From NCBI GenBank assembly GCA_937863995.1, contig CALMIK010000029.1, forward strand, positions 1-54,827: DNA of 54,827 nt, written 5' to 3'. A program made the position numbers and the translations under genes. Below, piece after piece: positions 8,041 to 16,592 of this stretch (positions are counted from its first letter, which is position 1; each line of letters starts with the position of its first letter). The notes under the pieces are model-generated. The model was not told the DNA's origin, searched no databases, and was given only the letters and a program-made list of their open reading frames with translations. The stretch comes from an uncultured Chelatococcus sp. Its GTDB lineage: Bacteria; Pseudomonadota; Alphaproteobacteria; Rhizobiales; Beijerinckiaceae.

Positions 8041-8064
8041 GACATCCTACATGAAAAAGATGTC
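8041..8064. promoter_or_regulatory. Inverted repeat between glpQ and selO
   Basis: GACATC (8041-8046) and GATGTC (8059-8064) form an inverted repeat with a 12-nt A/T-rich centre in the middle of the divergent intergenic region. It could be an operator shared by both genes. It does not have the 11-nt direct-repeat geometry of a Pho box. Confidence 0.3.
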
Positions 8065-8111
8065 AGGTTAACCGCGCCCCGCCGTCCCCGGCCCGGCGCG
8101 GGCTGGCGGGG

Positions 8112-9587
8112 ATGGACCGGAGAAGACCCTTGGCGCTCGTTTTCGACAACACTTACGCCCGCCTGCCGGAGCACTTTCACGCCCGCCAGCAGCCGATGCG
8201 CATGCCGGCGCCCGCTCTGGTGCTGCTCAATGAGCCGCTGGCGCGCTCCCTCGGCCTCGATCCCGCCCATCACTCGCGCGATGCGCTGGCGGCGATGCTG
8301 AGCGGCAACGCGCTCCCCGAAGGGGCGGAGCCGGTGGCGATGGTCTACGCCGGGCACCAGTTCGGCTCGTGGGTGCCGCGTCTGGGTGACGGCCGCGCCC
8401 TGCTGCTGGGCGAGGTGCTGGACGACCGGGGGCGCCGTCTCGACATTCACCTCAAGGGCGCCGGCCCGACGCCGTTCTCACGCGGGGGAGACGGCCGCGC
8501 CGCGCTGGGGCCGGTGCTGCGCGAATACATTGTCAGCGAAGCGATGGCGCGGCTCGGCATTCCCACCACCCGTTCGCTCGCCGCGCTCACTACCGGCGAC
8601 CGCGTGGCGCGCGAGACGCCGCTTCCCGGCGCCATTCTGGTGCGCGTCGCCGAAAGCCATTTGCGGGTCGGCACCTTCCAGTATTTCGCCGCCCGGCGCG
8701 ACACCGAGGCGCTGCGCCAGCTCGCCGACTACGCCATCGCCCGGCTATACCCGGAGGCGGCGCAGGCTCCCGAACGTTACAAGGCGTTTCTGGAAGCCGT
8801 CATCGCGCGCCAGGCGCGGCTCGTCGCGCGATGGATGGGGGTGGGCTTCATTCATGGCGTGATGAACACCGACAACACGTCGATCGCCGGCGAGACGCTG
8901 GATTACGGTCCCTGCGCCTTCATGGACGCGTTCGATCTCGGCGCGGTGTTCAGTTCCATCGACGCGGCCGGCCGCTACGCCTACGGCAACCAGCCCGGCA
9001 TCGTCTACTGGAACCTCGCCCGCCTGGCGCAGGCGCTGCTGCCCCTGCTCGCGCCCGATCCCGACGCCGCCGCGCGAGAGGCGCAGGCCGCCATCGATCT
9101 CTTTCCCGGCCTCTACGAAACCGCCTGGCTCGAGGAAATGCGCCGCAAGCTCGGGCTGTCCGCGCCGGATGACGGCGACGGGCAACTGGTGCGCGACCTG
9201 TTCAGCATCATGCACGACCACGGCGCGGATTTCACACTCACCTTCCGCCGTCTCGCGGATGCGGTCGCCGCGCCGGGAAGCGCCAACGACCCCGCTCTGG
9301 AGCCCGGATTCGAGCCCTGGCTCGCCCGCTGGCGCGCGCGCCTGCAGCGCGAGGGCGCGGACGCCGCCGCCGCGCGGCAGGCGATGAACCGCGCCAACCC
9401 GTTGTATATCCCGCGCAATCATCTTGTCGAGGCCGCGCTGGAGGCCGCCCACGCGGACGACTATGCGCCCCTGCATGCCCTCATCGCCATCCTCGCGGAG
9501 CCCTTCGACGAACAGCCGAATGCTGCCGAATACGCCCTGCCGCCGCGGCCCGAACAGATCGTCCGCGCGACCTTCTGCGGCACCTGA
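8112..9587 (+). CDS. selO: Protein adenylyltransferase SelO (YdiU family)
   Basis: The 491-residue pseudokinase-fold enzyme transfers AMP from ATP to protein Ser/Thr/Tyr residues and is linked to oxidative stress protection. Diagnostic motifs are VYAGHQFGSWVPRLGDGRA, HLKGAGPTPFSRGGDGRA, REYIVSEAMARLGIPTTRSL, HGVMNTDN (catalytic loop) and LDYGPCAFMD (metal-binding D). The C-terminus is F-C-G-T, placing a cysteine third from the end, where vertebrate SELENOO has selenocysteine. The start could be ATG 8112 or a codon slightly downstream. Confidence 0.93.
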   Translation: MDRRRPLALVFDNTYARLPEHFHARQQPMRMPAPALVLLNEPLARSLGLDPAHHSRDALAAMLSGNALPEGAEPVAMVYAGHQFGSWVPRLGDGRALLLGEVLDDRGRRLDIHLKGAGPTPFSRGGDGRAALGPVLREYIVSEAMARLGIPTTRSLAALTTGDRVARETPLPGAILVRVAESHLRVGTFQYFAARRDTEALRQLADYAIARLYPEAAQAPERYKAFLEAVIARQARLVARWMGVGFIHGVMNTDNTSIAGETLDYGPCAFMDAFDLGAVFSSIDAAGRYAYGNQPGIVYWNLARLAQALLPLLAPDPDAAAREAQAAIDLFPGLYETAWLEEMRRKLGLSAPDDGDGQLVRDLFSIMHDHGADFTLTFRRLADAVAAPGSANDPALEPGFEPWLARWRARLQREGADAAAARQAMNRANPLYIPRNHLVEAALEAAHADDYAPLHALIAILAEPFDEQPNAAEYALPPRPEQIVRATFCGT

Positions 9588-9669
9588 AAGCGCGGCGGCG
9601 ATCCGTCGATGCGCCGGCTGACATCTTTGCCGTATCGGCGCCGGACAATTCTGGCGTGTAGGTTACAAA

Positions 9670-9709
9670 TAATGAAAAATAGAAAAAATAATATTGAGAA
9701 TCATGTTGC
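9670..9709. promoter_or_regulatory. AT-rich tract with a Fur-box-like core
   Basis: An A/T island (about 9665-9705) contains TGAGAATCAT at 9695-9704, matching nine of ten positions of TGATAATCAT, the core of a Fur-type operator. It is about 80 nt upstream of the baeRF gene. A TTGACA follows at 9716-9721. Evidence is by eye only. Confidence 0.25.
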
Positions 9710-9781
9710 CTGTCATTGACAGTCTTTCTCGCGAGGGCATGACATAAAGCGCATCGTCCCTATCACGAAGAGGATTTCACC

Positions 9782-10900
9782 TTGGTATATGTCGATATTC
9801 CCTCGCTTGCCGAGATCCGGGCCCTGAGCGAGCTGCGCGCGGACGCCGTCGTGTCGATCTACCTGCCGACCACCCCCGTGACGCAGGACATCGAGGCCAG
9901 CCGGATCGCGCTGGGCAATCTCGTCAAGGCCGCGGCGAACCAGCTCGAGGAGGCCGGTTTCGACAAGCGCCGTCTTGCCGAGCTCGTCGAGCAGCTCGAC
10001 GATCTGCGTGCGGACGACGAATTCTGGATCTACCAGGCGAACAGCCTCGCCATCATCGCCACGCCAGACCGGCTGCGCACCTATCGCCTGGCCAACAGGC
10101 TCACCGAGATCCTCGAGGTGTCGGACCGTGTGCATCTCAAGCCGCTGCTGCGCGCCGTGACCTTCCCGCATTCGGCCTATGTGCTGTCGCTGTCGGAAAA
10201 CAGCGTCGGGCTGGTGGAGCTGTCGTCGGACCTGCCGCCGGAGGAAGTCTCCGTTCCCGGCCTGCCGCGCGACGCTGCGACCGCCGCCGGCAAGTCGACC
10301 CTCAACGATCGCTCGCACTCCCAGCGCATCCACGGCTCCGAGGGGCAGAAGACGCGCCTTGCCCAGTATGCCCGCAAGGTGGACGCGGCGCTGCGGCCGC
10401 TGCTGGTGGGACGCTCCGTGCCGCTGATCCTCGCCGCGACCGAGCCGCTGGCGTCGATCTACCGTTCGGTCAACGCGTATCCGCATCTGCTGCCGCACAC
10501 CATCGCCAGCAGCACGGACCGCTGGACGCCGGTGGAGCTCGCCGAAGCGGCGCGCCCCATCCTCGATGAGCAGTACGCCTCCGAAATCGAGGCGGCGAAG
10601 GCGATCTTCGCTGCCCGCAAGAGCGACAGGCGCACGACGACGGATGTCGCCGACGCCGCCCGCGCCGCGACATTCGGCCAGATCGACACGCTGTTCGTGG
10701 ACATCGACGAGGTGCTGCACGGCACCGTGGACGACGCCACCGGCGAGGTCACCTTCGGTGAGGAAGGGCCCGACACCTACGGCATCGTCGACGAGATCGC
10801 CGTGCGCGTGCTCAACAGCGGCGGCAAGGTGCTGGCGGTGCGGCGCGTCGACATCCCCGGCGAAGGCTCGCTCGCGGCAATCCTGCGCTTCCCGATCTGA
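9782..10900 (+). CDS. Bacterial archaeo-eukaryotic release factor (baeRF)-family protein
   Basis: The 372-residue protein matches the baeRF group, bacterial relatives of eRF1/Pelota thought to act in ribosome rescue or hibernation. The marker is the N-terminal VVSIYLPTTPVT strand-loop, followed by DLRADDEFWIYQANSLAII, the middle P-L-I-L-A-A-T-E-P-L-A-S-I-Y-R block and the C-terminal eL30-like part (GIVDEIAVRVLNSGGKVLAVRR). No GGQ tripeptide is present. The start is TTG, set by GAAGAGG 9 nt upstream and by the lack of any nearby ATG. It is monocistronic, ending at a hairpin. Assignment is by recalled family pattern, subfamily uncertain. Confidence 0.7.
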   Translation: MVYVDIPSLAEIRALSELRADAVVSIYLPTTPVTQDIEASRIALGNLVKAAANQLEEAGFDKRRLAELVEQLDDLRADDEFWIYQANSLAIIATPDRLRTYRLANRLTEILEVSDRVHLKPLLRAVTFPHSAYVLSLSENSVGLVELSSDLPPEEVSVPGLPRDAATAAGKSTLNDRSHSQRIHGSEGQKTRLAQYARKVDAALRPLLVGRSVPLILAATEPLASIYRSVNAYPHLLPHTIASSTDRWTPVELAEAARPILDEQYASEIEAAKAIFAARKSDRRTTTDVADAARAATFGQIDTLFVDIDEVLHGTVDDATGEVTFGEEGPDTYGIVDEIAVRVLNSGGKVLAVRRVDIPGEGSLAAILRFPI

Positions 10901-10956
10901 AGCGCGCGGCGGCATGACATAGGCCGCGTGGCATAGGCTACGTAAAAATCGTTATG

Positions 10957-10995
10957 ACGGCGGTGCGCCTCGTGCGCGCCGCCGTTATCGTTTCA
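10957..10995 (+). terminator. Hairpin terminator after baeRF gene
   Basis: A 12-bp stem (ACGGCGGTGCGC / GCGCGCCGCCGT with one G-T pair) and 5-nt loop lies 57 nt past the stop, followed by TATCGTTT. Confidence 0.6.
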
Positions 10996-11259
10996 GTGCG
11001 CCCCGTGTCCACGCCGGTGGCGGCGCGGATCGATTTTTGAGATGAGCCTTGCCGAATATTATATTAAAATAATTAAAAACTGAAATTTCAAACAAATCAA
11101 AACGAATATTTCGATGTGGACTTATTGATTACTATCAAACATCATCCCTCGCATGTTGTTTAGCAAGTGACAGGTGCTCGATGAGCGCGTGTCGCGGACT
11201 GCGGTCCTGCATTGCGCGATCGAGGCATCCGCGCTGTTGAGGGACGGGAACGGGCAATC
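10996..11259 (+). promoter_or_regulatory. AT-rich upstream region of the iron operon, with inverted repeat
   Basis: No gene is seen in this stretch. From about 11040 to 11150 it is strongly AT-rich, in contrast to the rest of the window, and should hold the promoter. TTGAT-TACT-ATCAA (11125-11138) is a perfect 5-4-5 inverted repeat and a candidate site for an iron regulator such as Irr, RirA or Fur; it does not match a consensus well enough to choose. CGAATATT occurs twice (about 11054 and 11103). Confidence 0.4.
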
Positions 11260-13266
11260 ATGCGGCGTTTTCTGATGGCTTTCGTGTTCGCGGCGCAGCT
11301 TGGCCTGCTGCATTCCGTCATCGTTGCCGCGCCCGTGCATGCGCAGACCGCCGAAACACAGGCGCGTCATGACTATGCCGGGCTCGTCGCGCGCATCGAC
11401 GCCTTGCTGGCGCAGGGGCTTGAGGAATATCGCGCCGGCCGCGTGGACGATGCCAAGAAATCCGTTCAGCGCTCGTACTTCGAGATCTTCGAGAATCTCG
11501 AAGGCCCGATTCGGGTCAATATCTCCGCGAAGCGCAGCTACCAGCTCGAGTCCGAGTTCGGCGCCATCCGGCGGCTGATGACGGACGGCGCGCCCGTTGC
11601 CGAGGTGGAGCGGCGCATCGGCGCGCACATCGCGGCGCTCGACGAGATCGTGCCGCTGCTCGAAAAGGGCCATCGCATCGTGGCCGAAGCCGGCGACGAT
11701 GCGCCGACGCCCGCCGCATCGCCCGCCCTGCCGCCCGTGTCCGAGCCCGCCTCGCCCGTGCGTGACGAGCGCCCCCGCGCCATCGAGCCCCATTGGCAGC
11801 AGGCGGTGGAGACCATCGACGCCCGCCTGCTGCAGGCCGCCGACGCGCTGGAGCGCGGCGATCCCGATGCGGCGCGCGACTTCATCCGCAAGGGCCAGTT
11901 CGAGGGCTACAAGAACAGCCTGCTGGAAACGGCCATCCGCCGTCATGTGTCGCAGAAGCGCGACGGCGAGTTCAACGCGGAATTCGGCCGCATCGTCGGC
12001 CTCGTCAACGACAACCGCGAGCCGCGGCTCATTCGCGGCTCCGCGCGGGCGCTGAAGGAGGAGCTCACCGCGCTCCTGCCGGGCTTGCCGCTGGTCGGCA
12101 CGGCGGCGGCGCAGCCCGCGACGGCGTCGGCGGCGTCCGATTGGGACACGGTCGCGCGCACGATCCGCGAGCAGGTCGCGGCGGCGCTGGCGCAGGCGGC
12201 GGCGGGCAACGCCGGCGACGCCGTCGGCACGTTGCAGGACACCTACTTCGACGTATTCGAGGCGAGCGGCATGGAAGCGCGCGTCGGCGCGCGCGACAAC
12301 GCCTACAAGACCCGCATCGAGGCGCATTTCAGCCGCCTGATGGCGCTCATCCGCGACAACGCGCCCGCCGGCGAGCTGGAAACGGTGGCCAACACCCTCA
12401 ACACCGATGTGGCGCAAGCGGTGCAAATGCTCGGCGGCTCGGGGGCCGGCAGCTGGAGCGCGCTGTTCCTCGCCTCGCTTTTCATCATCTTGCGCGAGGG
12501 GTTCGAGGCGATGCTGATCGTCTCGGCCATTATCGCCTACCTGGTCAAGACGGGGCACGGCGACAAGCGCCGCGTGATCGTCAACAGCGTCTTCGTGGCG
12601 ATCATCGCCAGCGTTCTCACCGCCATCCTGCTGAAGCTCGTGTTCCGCGCTTCCGCCGCGAGCCAGGAAGTCATCGAGGGCGCGACCATGCTGCTTGCGG
12701 CGGTGGTGCTGTTCTTCACCAGCAACTGGCTGCTGGCCAAGGCGGAAGCGGCGCAATGGGGCGCGTTCATCAAGGGCAAGGTGGGCGGCGCGGTCAGCGC
12801 GGGCTCGCTCACGGCGCTGTGGTTCGTGTCGTTCCTCGCCGTCTACCGCGAGGGGGCCGAGACGGTGCTGTTCTACGAGGCGCTGACCATCGACGCCGAC
12901 ACCGCCGGCCTTCTCGCCATCGCCGCCGGTTTCATCGTGGGGGCGCTGGGGCTCGTCGCGGTCTATTGGGCCATGCAGAAGGGCGCGCTCAGGCTGCCCA
13001 TCGGCCTGTTCTTCCGCGTGACCGGCGCCATTCTCTATCTGATGGCCTTCGTTTTCGTCGGCAAGGGCATTTTCGAGCTCATCGAAGGCAAGGTCATCAC
13101 CCCGACCCTCATCGGCGGAGCGCCGGAGATACCGCTGCTCGGCATCTATCCCTACTGGGAGACGCTGCTGCCGCAGGCGCTCTTCCTCGCGGTCACCGTG
13201 CTGTCGCTGGTGGTTATCTGGCGGCGCGGCAAGCGGCAGGCGACGGTGCAGCCGGACGCTTCCTGA
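11260..13266 (+). CDS. FTR1-family iron permease with three-repeat periplasmic domain
   Basis: The 668-residue protein is predicted to carry ferric iron across the inner membrane. After a signal peptide (cleavage near HAQ, residue about 30) come three similar helical repeats of about 95-105 residues, each with a D-A-x(5-6)-Y/F-F-E/D-x-F/Y-E pattern. The C-terminal half (about 400-665) has seven hydrophobic helices with the two iron-binding motifs REGFE (about 411-415) and REGAE (about 530-534), typical of FTR1/EfeU. It is much longer than EfeU (about 280) and resembles the P19-associated permeases (C. jejuni cFtr1, E. coli FetM). ATG 11260 is chosen over 11212 for its GGGA-rich leader and signal peptide. 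It heads the operon. Confidence 0.9.
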   Translation: MRRFLMAFVFAAQLGLLHSVIVAAPVHAQTAETQARHDYAGLVARIDALLAQGLEEYRAGRVDDAKKSVQRSYFEIFENLEGPIRVNISAKRSYQLESEFGAIRRLMTDGAPVAEVERRIGAHIAALDEIVPLLEKGHRIVAEAGDDAPTPAASPALPPVSEPASPVRDERPRAIEPHWQQAVETIDARLLQAADALERGDPDAARDFIRKGQFEGYKNSLLETAIRRHVSQKRDGEFNAEFGRIVGLVNDNREPRLIRGSARALKEELTALLPGLPLVGTAAAQPATASAASDWDTVARTIREQVAAALAQAAAGNAGDAVGTLQDTYFDVFEASGMEARVGARDNAYKTRIEAHFSRLMALIRDNAPAGELETVANTLNTDVAQAVQMLGGSGAGSWSALFLASLFIILREGFEAMLIVSAIIAYLVKTGHGDKRRVIVNSVFVAIIASVLTAILLKLVFRASAASQEVIEGATMLLAAVVLFFTSNWLLAKAEAAQWGAFIKGKVGGAVSAGSLTALWFVSFLAVYREGAETVLFYEALTIDADTAGLLAIAAGFIVGALGLVAVYWAMQKGALRLPIGLFFRVTGAILYLMAFVFVGKGIFELIEGKVITPTLIGGAPEIPLLGIYPYWETLLPQALFLAVTVLSLVVIWRRGKRQATVQPDAS

Positions 13267-13288
13267 TTATCCACCGAGGAGTCACACC

Positions 13289-13816
13289 ATGAAGAAAATC
13301 GCTCTTTTCGCAACCGGCCTCGCGCTTTTCGCGGCCTCCGGCGCACGCGCCGCCGACGAGCTCGTCGAGTATCCGATCGGCGAGCCCAAGATCGTCAACG
13401 CTCTGGAGATCGGCGCGGTCTACCTCGCGCCCATCGATCTGGAGCCCGCCGGCATCGACCTGCCCGCCTCGCAGTCGGATATCCACCTCGAGGCGGACGT
13501 GCACGCCACCGAGGGCAACCCGAACGGCTTCGGCGCCGGCGAGTTCGTGCCCGGCCTCACCGTCACCTACCGCCTTGAAAACAAGGACACCGGCAAGGTG
13601 CAGAGCGGCAACTTCATGCCGATGGTCGCCGTCGACGGTCCGCACTACGGCTCCAACGTCAAGCTGCCGGGCGCGGGCAACTACAAGCTGACCTACCACA
13701 TCGATCCGCCGTCGCGTCAGGGCTTCGGCCGCCACACCGACAAGGCGAGCGGCGTGGGCAAGTGGTTCGAGCCCTTCGAGGTCGAGTACGATTTCACCTT
13801 CGTGCCGCTGAAGTAA
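13289..13816 (+). CDS. P19/FetP-type periplasmic iron-copper protein
   Basis: The 175-residue protein has a signal peptide ending SGARA (residue 21) and an immunoglobulin-like fold. In Campylobacter P19 a copper and a second metal (iron or manganese) are bound by His, Glu and Met residues. Equivalents here are H66-L-E68, M110/M112, H119 and H137, plus H149. The protein is thought to deliver iron to the adjacent FTR1 permease, possibly with copper-driven redox change. GAGG lies upstream of the ATG; the gap to the permease gene is 22 nt. Confidence 0.9.
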   Translation: MKKIALFATGLALFAASGARAADELVEYPIGEPKIVNALEIGAVYLAPIDLEPAGIDLPASQSDIHLEADVHATEGNPNGFGAGEFVPGLTVTYRLENKDTGKVQSGNFMPMVAVDGPHYGSNVKLPGAGNYKLTYHIDPPSRQGFGRHTDKASGVGKWFEPFEVEYDFTFVPLK

Positions 13817-13844
13817 TTTTTCCGGGGGCGGGCGGAGAGCGGTT

Positions 13845-15275
13845 TTGGCCTATTACATCACCATCCTGGCCCAGAGCCTCGCTGCCGTGGCGCTCGTTGC
13901 CGCGCTGTGGCCGGTCGCCGCCGCCAGCGGGGAGCCGGGCCGGCGCGATGCGACGATACCGCTCGCGCTGCTCGCCGGCGCAGGTCTGGGCGCGGCCGCC
14001 ATCGCCGCCGCGCTTGCCGCGCCGCGCTCCGCCACCGCCATCGCTACGCTCGTCCACACGGCGGCGCTGGCGGTGGCTCTTTCGGGATTGCTGCTGACGC
14101 TTGCCGCCGCGCGCGGCAAAGGCGGGGCATGGCGGCTCGCGGCGGGCTTCGTGCTCGTCGCCGGGCTTGCCGCCCAGGGCGTGTTCGACGCCTGGCGCCT
14201 GAGCGCCAACCACACGATGACGGCCACGGACGTCATCAACACCGAGCTGATCGTCAATTGCACCGCCATCGCCGTGGCGCTCGCGGCGCTCGCCGGGTTC
14301 GGGCTGCTGCTCGCGCGGGTCGCGAGGCTCGCGGGGCGGGCGGCGACGGTCGTCGCGCTGTCGGCGGCGCTCGCGCTGCTCGTGGTCGCGGGAACGGAGA
14401 AGACGCTTCTCGGTCTGCTGCGCATCGACGCCATCGCCGTCACCGCCGAGCGGGTGTCGTTCGTGGCGCGCCTGTCGATCGTCACGCCGTGGCTCGCCTA
14501 TGGCCCGCTCGTCATCGCCCTCGGCCTCTTCCTCGTCGCGCTCGCGCGCCGCCGCCGCGTTCCCGCCGCGGTGACAGACCGCGTGGAGCGCCGCCGCCTG
14601 TGGGCGCGCGTGCACGGCGAAGGGCGCCTGCGCAACGGGCTCGCGGCCACCGCGACGTTCCTGCTCGCGGTCATGCTGTATCAGAATCTCTACGCCTCGC
14701 GTCCGCCGCGCCTGTCCGAGGCCGTGCCGATGACCGCCGACGCGCGCGACACCGTCCGCATCCCCGTCGAGACGGTGAAGGACGGCAATCTCCACCGCTT
14801 CGCCTACGTCACCTCGGACGGACACCGGGTGCGCTTCTTCCTCGTCAACCGCTACGACGAGGCGCATGCCAGCATCGGCGTGGTGCTCGACGCCTGCCTG
14901 ATCTGCGGCGAGGGCGGCTACATCCAGCGCGGCGACGAGATCATCTGCATCGCCTGCAACGTGCGCATGTACCGCCCGAGCATCGGCAAGCCGGGCGGCT
15001 GCAACCCGATCCCGCTCGACCACGCGGTCGAGGACGGTGTTATCGTCATCGCCGCCGGCACGCTGGAGAAGAGCGCGCGCTACTTCAGCGATGTCGTCGA
15101 CATCGATGTCACCGATCCCGTCAGCGGCGCGCGGCTGCGCAACACCGGCGCGCCCTTCCAGTACGAGCACGCCGGACGCACCTGGTTCTTCGAGAGCCGG
15201 AGCACCTATGACCGGTTCCGCGCCGCGCCCGATACCTTCAGCAAGCCCGGCGCCGACCGGTCCGGAGGGGTGTGA
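13845..15275 (+). CDS. DUF2318 Fe-S membrane protein with C-terminal YHS-like domain
   Basis: The 476-residue protein has about seven to eight hydrophobic helices (residues 1-285) and a periplasm-facing C-terminal domain with C351-x2-C354 and C368-x2-C371 (ACLIC, ICIAC), a DUF2318 signature implying metal or Fe-S binding. The last 45 residues (DPVSGARL, FQYEHAGRTWFFESRSTYDRF) look like a YHS domain, a metal-handling module. The start is TTG with GGAGAG 6 nt upstream; no in-frame ATG is near. DUF2318 proteins accompany P19/FTR1 loci and are supposed to move electrons. Its exact role is unknown. Confidence 0.8.
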   Translation: MAYYITILAQSLAAVALVAALWPVAAASGEPGRRDATIPLALLAGAGLGAAAIAAALAAPRSATAIATLVHTAALAVALSGLLLTLAAARGKGGAWRLAAGFVLVAGLAAQGVFDAWRLSANHTMTATDVINTELIVNCTAIAVALAALAGFGLLLARVARLAGRAATVVALSAALALLVVAGTEKTLLGLLRIDAIAVTAERVSFVARLSIVTPWLAYGPLVIALGLFLVALARRRRVPAAVTDRVERRRLWARVHGEGRLRNGLAATATFLLAVMLYQNLYASRPPRLSEAVPMTADARDTVRIPVETVKDGNLHRFAYVTSDGHRVRFFLVNRYDEAHASIGVVLDACLICGEGGYIQRGDEIICIACNVRMYRPSIGKPGGCNPIPLDHAVEDGVIVIAAGTLEKSARYFSDVVDIDVTDPVSGARLRNTGAPFQYEHAGRTWFFESRSTYDRFRAAPDTFSKPGADRSGGV

Positions 15276-15278
15276 GCC

Positions 15279-16592
15279 ATGTTCCTGCGCATGCTGCGTC
15301 AGTCCTTTGCCGGCAACCGCAAGCGCAAGGCGCTGGCGGCGGTCACGGTGGCGCTGTCGGCTGCCCTCATCACCACGCTGTTCGCGCTTTCCGTCGATGT
15401 CGGCGACAAGATGGCGAGCGAGATGAAGGCCTACGGCTCCAACATCCGGGTGACGCCGCGCAGCGAGAACATGCCGCTCATCATCGGCGGGCGCGATTTC
15501 AACCCGCTGCGCGGGCGCGACTTCATCAACGAAGCCGATTTGCCCAAGCTGAAGGACATCTTCTGGCGGCACAACATCGTCGGCTTCGCGCCGCGCCTGA
15601 CGCTGCCCGTGGTGGCGGAAAGCGGCGGGCGGGCGCTGGAAGCGGGCCTCATCGGCATCTATCTCGACAGGAACGTGCCGCTGCCGGACGACCCCGGCTA
15701 TCGCACCGGCGTGCGGTCCATCAATCCGTTCTGGCACGTCTCGGGCGCATGGCCGGACGACGGGGCGATAGACGGCGTCGTCGACGTCCTCATCGGCGGC
15801 GGGCTGGCGGCGCGGCTCGGCGCGGGCGTCGGCACGGAGCTGTCGCTCGCGGATCCGCAGGCCCCGCGGTCGACGTCCGCGCTCGTGCGCGTGGCGGGCA
15901 TCCTGACGACGGGCGACGTGGAGGACGAGGCGCTCGTCGCGCCGCTCGGCTTCGTGCAGCGGCTCGCCGGCCGTCCGGGCAAGGTGCAGTCCGTCGACGT
16001 GAGCGCGCTGACGGTGGCGGAGAACGACCTGTCGCGCAAGGCGAGCCGTGGCGCGGAGGCGCTGACGCCGGAGGAATACGACGTCTGGTATTGCACGGCC
16101 TACGTCAGCTCCATCGCCCACCAGATCGAGGAAGCCATCGCCAACGTCACCGCGCGCCCCATCTGGCAGGTGGCGGCGGGCGAGGGGGCGGTGGTCGGGC
16201 GCATCCAGACATTGCTCGCCGTGGTGAGCGTGGCGGCCATCGCCGCCGCCGCCATGGCGGTTGCCGCGCTGACGACGACGACCATCGCCGAGCGCGCCGC
16301 CGAAATCGGCTTGATGAAGGCGCTTGGCGCGGCGCCCTGGCAGATCTCGCTGCTGTTCGTCGGCGAGGCGGTGATCGTCGGCCTGATCGGCGGCATCATC
16401 GGCGTCGCGGCGGGCTACCTGCTGGCGCAGGGCGTGGGCTGGAGCGTGTTCGGCGCGGGCGTCGACGTGCGGCTGATCACGGTGCCGGTGGTGCTGGCGA
16501 CATCGGTCGTCACGGTGCTGGCCGGCTCCATCGTGTCGTCGCGCGAGATCGCGGCGCTGCTGCCGGTGGAGGTGCTGCATGGCCGCCGGTAA
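15279..16592 (+). CDS. FtsX/MacB-type ABC transporter permease (first)
   Basis: The 437-residue permease has one N-terminal helix (KALAAVTVALSAALITTLFAL), a large periplasmic domain (about 45-300) and three C-terminal helices (about 310-430). The pre-helix segment AEIGLMKALGAAPWQISLLFVGE is the conserved FtsX-family coupling region. This topology belongs to mechanotransmission ABC systems (LolCE, MacB, FtsX) rather than importers. It lies 3 nt after the DUF2318 gene and overlaps the next permease by 14 nt. Equivalent genes occur in the C. jejuni p19 locus. The substrate is unknown. Confidence 0.85.
   Translation: MFLRMLRQSFAGNRKRKALAAVTVALSAALITTLFALSVDVGDKMASEMKAYGSNIRVTPRSENMPLIIGGRDFNPLRGRDFINEADLPKLKDIFWRHNIVGFAPRLTLPVVAESGGRALEAGLIGIYLDRNVPLPDDPGYRTGVRSINPFWHVSGAWPDDGAIDGVVDVLIGGGLAARLGAGVGTELSLADPQAPRSTSALVRVAGILTTGDVEDEALVAPLGFVQRLAGRPGKVQSVDVSALTVAENDLSRKASRGAEALTPEEYDVWYCTAYVSSIAHQIEEAIANVTARPIWQVAAGEGAVVGRIQTLLAVVSVAAIAAAAMAVAALTTTTIAERAAEIGLMKALGAAPWQISLLFVGEAVIVGLIGGIIGVAAGYLLAQGVGWSVFGAGVDVRLITVPVVLATSVVTVLAGSIVSSREIAALLPVEVLHGRR

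Noticed and set aside
8041..8064. Pho box between glpQ and selO
   Set aside because: GACATC/GATGTC is an inverted repeat, not an 11-nt-spaced direct repeat of TGTCA, so PhoB control is not supported by the sequence.
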